Shown here piece after piece: positions 1-5,976 of a DNA stretch of 9,699 bases. The DNA comes from Chloroflexota bacterium (GTDB lineage: Bacteria; Chloroflexota; Limnocylindria; Limnocylindrales; CSP1-4): the NCBI GenBank assembly GCA_025355255.1, contig JANYAA010000181.1, positions 1 to 9,699 on the forward strand, read 5' to 3'. The notes under the pieces were generated by a model that had not been told where the DNA came from, ran no database searches, and was given only the letters and a program-made list of their open reading frames with translations. Position 1 is the stretch's first letter; each line of letters begins with the position of its first letter. A program made the translations under genes and the position numbers.

Positions 1-356
1 GCCAAGATGGCGTCGTACACCTTGTCGTAGTTAAGCTTGTGGAAGAAGTTGATCGTTGACTCGGCGATGGCCCCGTTCATCGATGCGGTCGCCAGCAGCG
101 CGGGCGCCACAAAGAGCGCGTACGGGATCTGGGAGCCGTCGGGCCCGGCGACCGTGCCGATCATCCCGCCGATGCCCAGCCCCACGGACAGCAGGTAGAA
201 CAGCGGCTCAAAGAACCCCGACACGATCACGGTCCAGGAGCTGCGGTAGATGTAGAGGTTGCGCTCAACGAGCAGCAATGAGCGCCGCCCGCCCAGCCGA
301 ACCGGGAAGATGCGCCCGAGCGCGCCGAGCGTGCCGATCTGCGGGAGCGACGTCAT
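1..356 (-). CDS. ABC-2 type transporter permease, second subunit (partial, runs off left edge)
   Basis: This is the N-terminal 118 residues of a membrane permease; the gene continues beyond base 1. I read it directly from the minus strand, starting at the ATG at 356-354, whose bases overlap the stop codon of the upstream permease (ATGA, 353-356). It opens with a short cytoplasmic stretch, then about residues 43-68 form a hydrophobic segment (EPLFYLLSVGLGIGG). A second follows around 78-98 (YALFVAPALLATASMNGA), then a conserved-looking cytoplasmic stretch, INFFHKLNYDKVYDAIL. This pattern is typical of ABC-2 permeases of the NodJ/DrrB type, which pair with a separate ATPase to export small amphipathic molecules, drugs or glycolipids. 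It differs in sequence from the neighbouring permease, so the exporter is probably a heterodimer. The 4-base overlap implies translational coupling. The substrate is unknown. Confidence 0.85.
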   Translation of the reverse strand, partial: MTSLPQIGTLGALGRIFPVRLGGRRSLLLVERNLYIYRSSWTVIVSGFFEPLFYLLSVGLGIGGMIGTVAGPDGSQIPYALFVAPALLATASMNGAIAESTINFFHKLNYDKVYDAIL

Positions 357-1192
357 CGCGCCCCCTCCAGCTGCCGCCGGAACGTGCGCAGCATCCACAC
401 GATGCCCAGCACGGCCACCGTCGACAGGATCATCACGTGCGCCAAGTGCCGGAACGGATCGTCGCCAACCGTGCCCAGCGCGAGCGCTCGGCCAAGGTCG
501 GCCCCGTGCCACAGCGGCAGCAGCCAGGCCAGCGGCCGGATCACCTCGGGCAGTCGTTCAATCGGGAAGAAGGTGCCCGAGAACAGAAATAGCGGCGTGA
601 CGCCGAAGCGCCAGATCGAGTTGAAGGCGTTGGTGTCGCGCTGGCCTGCCATGAAGGCGGCAATCGGCGTGGCGAACGCGAGGGCGGTGAGCGTGGCCAC
701 GGGGATCACCAGGATCACGCCCACGGAGCGGGCAGCGCCGAAGACCACGATGACGAGGGCGAAGATCGCCCCGACGAGGGTGGCGTGGACCGCCAGCCAG
801 CCGATGAACCCGCCAACAACCGCGGCCGGCGTGATGGGCGTGGCGTGCATGGCGTGGAAGCGGCGGACCCAGCGGAAGCCCGCCATGACCGGGAACGTGG
901 CCTCAAAGACGGCGCCCTGCATGATCGTGGAGACGAGGAGCGCGGGTGCGAGGAACTGCAGGTACGGGATGCCCATTCCAACGCCGGAACCTTTGTCCAC
1001 GTAGGACCCAAGCCCAACGCCCATCGCCAGCAGGAACAGCGTGGGCGTGGCGAAGTTGCCGATGACGTTGCCCCGCCACGTCCGGATGTAGAGCAGCCAG
1101 AAGTGCTCAAAGACGGCGCCGACGGACGCGAAGTAGCTGCGCTCGGGGACGCCAGCGGGGGCTGACTCGAACGAGGGCGTCGCGACTGCCAC
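353..1192 (-). CDS. ABC-2 type transporter permease, first subunit (NodJ/DrrB-like)
   Basis: This 279-residue integral membrane protein starts at a GTG codon (1192-1190), only 3 bases after the stop of the ATPase gene. Hydrophobic stretches lie at about residues 44-64, 78-98, 122-150, 157-180, 196-212 and 252-270, matching the six-helix ABC-2 fold. The segment FLFSGTFFPIERLP (about 202-215), followed by PLAWLLPLWHGADLGRALALG (220-240), is a hallmark of the NodJ/DrrB branch of ABC-2 exporters. The C-terminus is short and basic (RTFRRQLEGAR). With the ATPase encoded upstream and the second permease downstream it should form one exporter in the cytoplasmic membrane. Length is normal for the family. 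The substrate cannot be told from sequence; drugs, lipids or oligosaccharides are all known for relatives. Confidence 0.9.
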   Translation of the reverse strand: MAVATPSFESAPAGVPERSYFASVGAVFEHFWLLYIRTWRGNVIGNFATPTLFLLAMGVGLGSYVDKGSGVGMGIPYLQFLAPALLVSTIMQGAVFEATFPVMAGFRWVRRFHAMHATPITPAAVVGGFIGWLAVHATLVGAIFALVIVVFGAARSVGVILVIPVATLTALAFATPIAAFMAGQRDTNAFNSIWRFGVTPLFLFSGTFFPIERLPEVIRPLAWLLPLWHGADLGRALALGTVGDDPFRHLAHVMILSTVAVLGIVWMLRTFRRQLEGAR

Positions 1193-1195
1193 GGC

Positions 1196-2179
<984 letters not shown>

Positions 2180-2266
2180 GGGCGACTTGATGCTACCGCC
2201 GTTGGCTGTCCCAAGACTGAATCGGCCGCCGCTGCCCATTTCGCCGGACGGGTCCAGAATGACGGG
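2180..2266. promoter_or_regulatory. Divergent intergenic region with possible leaderless promoters
   Basis: This 87-base gap separates the ABC operon (leftward) from the deacetylase (rightward), so it must hold both promoters unless they lie inside the genes. On the minus strand TAGCAT (2195-2190) sits 10 bases before the ATPase start. On the plus strand CAGAAT (2255-2260) sits 6 bases before the GTG of the deacetylase. Both are imperfect -10 matches at distances that would give leaderless or nearly leaderless mRNAs, in keeping with the lack of a Shine-Dalgarno for either gene. I see no convincing -35 hexamers and no palindromic operator here. Confidence in the exact hexamers is low. Confidence 0.3.
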
Positions 2267-3394
2267 GTGAAGCTCCCCTCACTGTTCCCCGCCATCGTGC
2301 TTGCCCTGGTCGTCGCCGCCTGTGGCGCCACACCAGTGCCCGCCTCGCCAGTCCCGTCCCCGCTGGCGGACGCCACAGCCCGGCCCAGCGCAGCCCAATC
2401 GGCTGCTGGCGCGCCTACGGCCACGCCATCGCCCAACGCCACGCCCAACGCCACGCCATCGCTTAAGGCGACGCCCGGTCCGTTGGCCGCGAGCTTTCCG
2501 ATCGTCGCGAGCTGCGTTTCGTCAGCCGTGCCCGAAGCGGCGCCCGTCACCACGCCGGCCACGTTGAAGAAGGCGCTCACCCTGCGGGTACCGATCCTCA
2601 TGTACCACCGCATCGTGCCGACTGCGGAGGCCGGCAATTCGTTGGCAGGTCTTGTGGTTTCGCCAGAGCGGTTTGCGGCGCAGATGGACGCGCTCGCCGC
2701 CGCGGGCTGGCAGACGCTGACAATGGCCTCGCTCGCGGCAGATCTACAGGCGGGCGTCGCGCCGCCGGCCAAGAGCTTTGTCATCACCTTCGACGACGGG
2801 TACGACGATGGCTACATCTACGCCCTGCCGATCCTGCAGTCGCACGGGTACGTCGCCACCTACTACGTGATCCCGGGGCGCTTTGACAAGACGGTCTTCC
2901 TTACGTCGGACCATGTGCGCGCGCTCGCCGCGGCCGGCATGGACATTGGCGACCACACGTTCAACCACGTGGCGCTCGGGAGCCAGCCCTTCGCCACCGG
3001 CTCGTACCAGGTGGACACGGCCGCGGCGCGGATCGCTCAGGTCACGGGCCAGTGGCCGGCGTCGTTCGCCTACCCGTACGGATCGATGAGTTCGAGGGCG
3101 CGAAGAGTCGTTGCGGCGTGTGGCCAGATGCGCACCGCGGTCATCGAGTCGCCGCCGCAAGTGATCGTGCGGGCGCCTCGAGCTGGGGGCGCACCGCCGC
3201 CATCGGCCGCGCCCAGCGCGGATCCCTCGGCTTTGCCAGCGACAACCCCACCGCCTAGGCCCGCGTCAATCAAGGTGCCCGCGTTCCCTCCGGTCTACGA
3301 GACCTGGGCCAACCGGTTCGAGTTGCCGCGTCTGCGGGTCTCGCCCAGCGTGTCGCCGGCGTGGCTGGTGGCGATGCTGGCGCCGTACGCCTGA
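2267..3394 (+). CDS. Lipoprotein polysaccharide deacetylase (NodB/CE4 family)
   Basis: This 375-residue protein is probably a secreted, lipid-anchored enzyme that removes N- or O-acetyl groups from a cell-surface polysaccharide or peptidoglycan. The GTG at 2267 is chosen because it gives a clean lipoprotein signal peptide: a Lys, a hydrophobic core (AIVLALVV) and lipobox VAAC with C19. The frame is open further upstream but reads there as Gly/Arg-rich antisense of the ABC gene. Residues 20-75 are a Pro/Ala/Thr/Ser spacer with ATP-rich repeats. The catalytic domain begins near LRVPILMYHRIVP (about 106-118). It shows motif 1 TFDDG (174-178, catalytic base and metal aspartates), motif 2 HTFNH (230-234, metal histidines) and motif 3 FAYPYG (267-272). 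About residues 306-334 are a second Pro/Ala/Ser-rich stretch lying before the family's C-terminal FELPRLRV segment. The gene is divergent from an ABC exporter operon. The substrate is not predictable. Confidence 0.9.
   Translation: MKLPSLFPAIVLALVVAACGATPVPASPVPSPLADATARPSAAQSAAGAPTATPSPNATPNATPSLKATPGPLAASFPIVASCVSSAVPEAAPVTTPATLKKALTLRVPILMYHRIVPTAEAGNSLAGLVVSPERFAAQMDALAAAGWQTLTMASLAADLQAGVAPPAKSFVITFDDGYDDGYIYALPILQSHGYVATYYVIPGRFDKTVFLTSDHVRALAAAGMDIGDHTFNHVALGSQPFATGSYQVDTAAARIAQVTGQWPASFAYPYGSMSSRARRVVAACGQMRTAVIESPPQVIVRAPRAGGAPPPSAAPSADPSALPATTPPPRPASIKVPAFPPVYETWANRFELPRLRVSPSVSPAWLVAMLAPYA
2420..2462 (+). repeat. Short tandem repeat in the deacetylase spacer
   Basis: The 12-base unit CCCAACGCCACG occurs twice head to tail (2432-2443 and 2444-2455), and a GCCACGCCATCGC-like unit flanks it on each side (about 2420-2432 and 2450-2462). 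It encodes the ATPSPNATPNATPS linker between lipid anchor and catalytic domain. Such linkers change length easily by slippage, and a 12-base unit keeps the frame. Confidence 0.6.
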
Positions 3395-3653
3395 GGTTCG
3401 ACGGCCCAGGTTCCGCTTGAGAGGTCCTTGCTCTCGACCATCACTCGGATGGCTTCGGACATCCTCGGCTCCATAGCGTGGCCTGGGGGGCCAATCGCGC
3501 TCCATCGTGTCGAGTCCGTTTCACCCGTCGTCTGTGGCCAAGCGTAACCGCGGTTGCTTCTGTGCGCGTAGCGCTCGCCTCGCCTTGAGCGACATTCAAC
3601 CGCCGAGGGCGGAGACCTCGTCGAGCGGCACGGCGTCGATGCCATTCAAGCTG
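3395..3653. other. Convergent intergenic gap, no confident gene
   Basis: These 259 bases lie between two genes that converge (deacetylase rightward, MFS leftward). Several weak hairpins are visible. GAGAG/CTCTC (3419-3423 with 3431-3435, 7-base loop) lies 25 bases past the deacetylase stop. TGGCC/GGCCA occurs near 3479-3493, and CGAGG/CCTCG near 3603-3619. None is followed by a T tract on either strand, so an intrinsic terminator is not shown. A perfect 10-base palindrome AACCGCGGTT lies at 3546-3555. The minus strand has very short ORFs here (28 and 24 codons) and a longer one (3295-3645) that mostly overlaps the deacetylase gene in antisense; none matches a family I recognise. Confidence 0.5.
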
Positions 3654-3682
3654 TCACGCCGCCGCTGGATGGTCTCCCGCAT
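3596..3682 (-). CDS. Possible 28-residue small ORF overlapping the MFS 3' end
   Basis: An ATG at 3682-3680, inside the last codons of the MFS gene but in another frame, opens a 28-residue reading frame ending in the TGA at 3598-3596. Its product begins MRETIQRRRDS and continues LNGIDAVPLDEVSALGG: a basic start and an acidic, hydrophobic end. It overlaps the MFS stop by 29 bases, an arrangement seen in translationally coupled genes. I see no Shine-Dalgarno and recognise no family. It may be chance, or a decayed tail of something longer. Confidence 0.15.
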   Translation of the reverse strand: MRETIQRRRDSLNGIDAVPLDEVSALGG

Positions 3683-4916
3683 GGACGATATTGCCGAACT
3701 GCCGCCACAAGATCGCGAGCAACACAGCGGAGCCGATGAACCCGAACCACATGGGCGCCGTGATGCCGAAGCTGCTGGCGAGCGCCCCGCCTATGGGCGT
3801 CCCCACCACCATGCCGCCGACGCCGCCCGCGACATAAACGCCCGCCACGCGACCCAGCAGCGCATCAGGGACGGCCCGCTGTCGGACGGCCGTGGACGTG
3901 GTCCCCCAGACAAACGCGTGGGCGCCGAAGATCACCATGACGCCCAGCGCCACGATCGGCAGCGTCGTCAAGGCAAGCACCAGGTGGGTCGCCGTCTCAA
4001 TCGCAAGACCCACGCGCATGATGTCCGACAGGGCGAAGCGGCGCTCGAGCCACCCGTAGGAGCTCACGCCGATCAGGCCTCCCGCGGCCATCGCAGTCGC
4101 CAGGAAGCCAAAGCCTACGGCGTCCATGCCCAGGCGCTGGCCCGCGTACAGGACCAGCACGGACCAGGCGGCGCCGAAGGTGACGTTGAAGGCGAAGATG
4201 GTGAGCGCAAGCGTGCGCATCGGCGGGTGGCCGGCCAGCCATCGGACCCCTTCAACAAAGTCGGCGCGCAAGGTCGAACGCCGGGTGGGCTCGGCCGATG
4301 GGGTCGTGGCTCGCCGGAGGACCACGCGCGAGATGAGCACCGCGCCCATGCACGCCGTGACCGCGTTCACCGAGAACGGCAGCGCCATGCCCAGCGCGAA
4401 GAGGAACGCGCCGATGGGCGGCGCCAGCAGCTGCCCGGCGAGCAGGTACGAGCCCTGGAGCCGCGCGTTGGCGATTCCGAGGTCCACACGAGCGACAAGA
4501 CCCGGGAGGATGCTGCCGGCCGCGAGGTTGGCGAAGACCTCCGCGGTGGACAGCAGGAGCAGCGCCTCCAGGACGATGGCGATGTTGATGGTGCCTGTGG
4601 CGATGCTCACCGCGAGCGCCGCCAGCACGACGCCGCGCGACAGATCCATCGCCATGATGATCCGGCGCCGGTCGAGGCGGTCCACGAGGACCCCGGCGAT
4701 CGATCCGAGCAGCAGTTTCGGCAGGTACTGGCAAAGCGCCGCCAGCGAGACGAGGAGCGGGTCGTGGGTCTGCGACGCCATCAGCAGCGGCCCCGCGGCC
4801 ACCATGAACCCGTCGCCGATGTTGTTCGCGATGGCCGCGGAGAGCAGCCACCGGAAGTCGCGGCCCAGACGGGCAGGGGCGACGACATCGATCAGAGCGG
4901 CGGCGGGGTTGGGCAT
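3654..4916 (-). CDS. MFS transporter, drug-exporter-like (MFS_3/EntS-type)
   Basis: This 420-residue protein of the major facilitator superfamily has about 12 hydrophobic segments spread along its length, so it is an inner-membrane proton-coupled transporter. The loop between helices 2 and 3 carries the MFS motif A variant GVLVDRLDRRR (75-85). A long basic, hydrophilic central loop (about 200-222) divides the two six-helix halves. In the second half VRQRAVPDALLGRVAGVY (344-361) is a stretch typical of the MFS_3/EntS-type exporters, a group that includes putative macrolide and siderophore exporters. The ATG at 4916 is the only plausible start. No Shine-Dalgarno is present, but an extended -10 sequence lies 9 bases upstream, implying a leaderless mRNA. 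The gene has its own 307-base upstream region with four copies of a palindrome, so it is probably expressed separately from the men operon and controlled by a dedicated regulator. The substrate is unknown. Confidence 0.88.
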   Translation of the reverse strand: MPNPAAALIDVVAPARLGRDFRWLLSAAIANNIGDGFMVAAGPLLMASQTHDPLLVSLAALCQYLPKLLLGSIAGVLVDRLDRRRIIMAMDLSRGVVLAALAVSIATGTINIAIVLEALLLLSTAEVFANLAAGSILPGLVARVDLGIANARLQGSYLLAGQLLAPPIGAFLFALGMALPFSVNAVTACMGAVLISRVVLRRATTPSAEPTRRSTLRADFVEGVRWLAGHPPMRTLALTIFAFNVTFGAAWSVLVLYAGQRLGMDAVGFGFLATAMAAGGLIGVSSYGWLERRFALSDIMRVGLAIETATHLVLALTTLPIVALGVMVIFGAHAFVWGTTSTAVRQRAVPDALLGRVAGVYVAGGVGGMVVGTPIGGALASSFGITAPMWFGFIGSAVLLAILWRQFGNIVHAGDHPAAA

Positions 4917-4925
4917 CGGCCGCGG

Positions 4926-4934
4926 ATTATCGCA
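4926..4934 (-). promoter_or_regulatory. Extended -10 promoter element of the MFS gene
   Basis: The minus strand reads TGCGATAAT from 4934 to 4926, an extended -10 element (TG-N-GATAAT, five of six matches to TATAAT) in otherwise very GC-rich DNA. It ends 9 bases before the ATG at 4916, so transcription would begin at about 4918-4920 and yield a leaderless or near-leaderless mRNA. A good -35 is not seen at the expected distance (about 4949-4954), which is common for extended -10 promoters and for promoters that need an activator. Confidence 0.5.
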
Positions 4935-4972
4935 GCCGCGTGACGCGCCGCCGACGGACGCCCTGGGTCTGG

Positions 4973-4985
4973 CTCACCCGGTGAG
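4973..4985. promoter_or_regulatory. Palindromic operator-like site 1 (CTCAC-CCG-GTGAG)
   Basis: This is the copy nearest to the MFS gene, its edge 57 bases before the start codon and just upstream of where a -35 box would lie. The two 5-base arms are perfect inverted repeats around a 3-base centre. The flanks GG on the left and TC on the right lengthen the dyad imperfectly. Confidence 0.6.
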
Positions 4986-5001
4986 TCATCCAGCGCAGGA
5001 A

Positions 5002-5014
5002 CTCACGTGGTGAG
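5002..5014. promoter_or_regulatory. Palindromic operator-like site 2 (CTCAC-GTG-GTGAG)
   Basis: This second copy is centred 29 bases from site 1. It is identical to site 3 over 14 bases (ACTCACGTGGTGAG) and contains CACGTG. It also forms the right arm of the larger inverted repeat with site 1. Confidence 0.6.
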
Positions 5015-5075
5015 CCAGACCGGGCTCGGGTGGGCTCTGGCGGGGGCCCGGTGGGAGGCCTCGGGCTCCGGGTGA

Positions 5076-5088
5076 CTCACGTGGTGAG
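5076..5088. promoter_or_regulatory. Palindromic operator-like site 3 (CTCAC-GTG-GTGAG)
   Basis: The third copy is centred 74 bases from site 2 (close to seven helical turns). It is identical in core to site 2, while its outer flanks differ (GTGA before, TGGAT after). Conservation therefore stops at the edges of the core, as expected for a protein-binding site. Confidence 0.6.
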
Positions 5089-5113
5089 TGGATTGTGCCC
5101 GCGGGATCTGGAA

Positions 5114-5130
5114 GGCTCACCGCGTGAGCC
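5114..5130. promoter_or_regulatory. Palindromic operator-like site 4 (GGCTCAC-CGC-GTGAGCC)
   Basis: The fourth copy is centred 40 bases from site 3. Here the dyad is longest, with 7-base perfect arms around CGC. It could also form a stable RNA hairpin, but no T tract follows on either strand. Confidence 0.6.
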
Positions 5131-5223
5131 GCGGACCCGGGGGTGCGGCTGCGCGCGCCGGAGTGGCGGTGAGCCGCCTGCCGGGCAGTGCAGAGCCGCG
5201 GGCGTGCGCCGCCAATCCCCGAC

Positions 5224-5976
5224 CTATCGCGCCGGGACGGTCCCCTCGTGGAGCGTCACGATGCCCCCGGTCAGCCCCGTCCAGCGCACGCCCACCAGAC
5301 CGGCCTCGCCCATGATCTCGGCAATGCGCTCGGGCGAAGGGTAGGCCTGCACGGAGCGGACGAGGTAGCTGTACGCCGCGCCTTGGCCCGCCAGCTTGCC
5401 GATCACGGGGACGATGCGGTCGAACCACCAGCGCATGAACCGCGCGAGGCGGCTCCGAGGGCGGGCGATCTCGAGGCACAGCACCTTGCCGCCGGGCTTG
5501 ACGCAGCGGGCCATCTCGGCGAACCCATGGCGATAGTCGGGCAGGTTGCGCATGCCGAAGGCGATGGTGGCCGCATCGAAGGTGTCGGAAGGCGTCGGCA
5601 GGGCCAGCGCATCGCCCACCATGTAGTCGAGGCCCGCCTTGCCCGCGTACTGCTGCTGCGCCACGGAGGTCATCCCGGGCGAGAGGTCCACGCCTTGAAC
5701 GCGGCCGCCTGGCTGCGCCACCTTCCAGAGATCGAACGCCACCTTGCCGGTGCCAGACGCGACATCGAGCGCCGACCCGCCGGGCTTCAGGCCCGCGCGC
5801 TGCACTAGCCGGCGGCGCCAGCGCGGCTCCTGGAACGCCGAGATCAGCAGGTTCATGAGGTCGTACCTGCCCGAGATCCGGTCGAACATGACCTGGACCT
5901 CCACCTGCTTGGCGGCGTTGCCCGCGCCGGTGGAGGCGCCTGTGGGCGTGTGGTCGGGCGGCAGATCAGGCGTCAT
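5224..5976 (-). CDS. ubiE: Demethylmenaquinone methyltransferase
   Basis: This 250-residue enzyme (also called MenG) methylates demethylmenaquinone with S-adenosylmethionine, the last step of menaquinone synthesis. The family signature MFDRISGRYDLMN lies at 30-42. The SAM-binding loop is LDVASGTGKVA (70-80), an acidic residue (D97 in GVDLSP) follows strand 2, and the UbiE-specific FGMRNLPDYRHG lies at 140-151. AYSYLVRSVQAYP (201-213) and GGIVTLHEGT (237-246) complete the family pattern. The first 22 residues are a Pro/Thr/Gly-rich tail. The ATG at 5976 overlaps the stop of the preceding menE-fusion gene as ATGA, and a GGAG (5985-5988) lies 8 bases upstream, so the two are translationally coupled. 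It is the last gene of the men operon in view. Because the rest of the operon is for menaquinone, a role in ubiquinone synthesis is unlikely. Confidence 0.95.
   Translation of the reverse strand: MTPDLPPDHTPTGASTGAGNAAKQVEVQVMFDRISGRYDLMNLLISAFQEPRWRRRLVQRAGLKPGGSALDVASGTGKVAFDLWKVAQPGGRVQGVDLSPGMTSVAQQQYAGKAGLDYMVGDALALPTPSDTFDAATIAFGMRNLPDYRHGFAEMARCVKPGGKVLCLEIARPRSRLARFMRWWFDRIVPVIGKLAGQGAAYSYLVRSVQAYPSPERIAEIMGEAGLVGVRWTGLTGGIVTLHEGTVPAR

Larger units (their letters stand above)
4966..5021. repeat. Imperfect inverted repeat with 21-base arms joining sites 1 and 2
   Basis: The arm 4966-4986 is the reverse complement of 5001-5021 at 19 of 21 positions, with a 14-base spacer (4987-5000). 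The matching extends outside the two palindromes (GGTCT on the left, AGACC on the right). The only two mismatches fall in the 3-base centres of the sites. It could form a large cruciform or RNA hairpin, or have come from inverted duplication of one operator with its flank. Confidence 0.65.
4917..5223. other. Non-coding regulatory region upstream of the MFS gene
   Basis: These 307 bases separate the ubiE stop from the MFS start; both genes are on the minus strand. No reading frame here resembles a gene. The region holds the extended -10 element, four copies of CTCAC-N3-GTGAG (listed separately) and a large imperfect inverted repeat. It also holds a GGCGG-TGAG-CCGCC hairpin (5165-5178) about 46 bases beyond the ubiE stop, which lacks a T tract but could mark the end of the men transcript. 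Confidence 0.6.

Noticed and set aside
3295..3645. A 116-codon minus-strand frame in the convergent gap
   Set aside because: About a third of it lies antisense to the conserved end of the deacetylase, no domain is recognisable, and no ribosome binding site was seen. The part MSEAIRVMVESKDLSSGTW reads somewhat protein-like, but this is not enough to call a gene.
3507..4943. A 478-codon open frame on the plus strand
   Set aside because: It is antisense to the MFS gene and its translation is an extremely charged, low-complexity sequence (His/Arg/Asp/Gln-rich) with no fold-like pattern.
4973..5128. Repeats considered as a CRISPR array
   Set aside because: The repeats are only 13 bases, the spacings are uneven (29, 74 and 40 bases between centres) and no cas gene is present.
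5114..5130. Hairpin considered as an intrinsic terminator of ubiE
   Set aside because: No T tract follows on the minus strand, it lies about 100 bases past the ubiE stop, and the same core recurs three more times, which fits an operator better.
5030..5344. Plus-strand frames across the MFS upstream region and ubiE end
   Set aside because: They are Gly/Arg/Pro-rich, span the palindrome array and run antisense into ubiE; no motif supports them.
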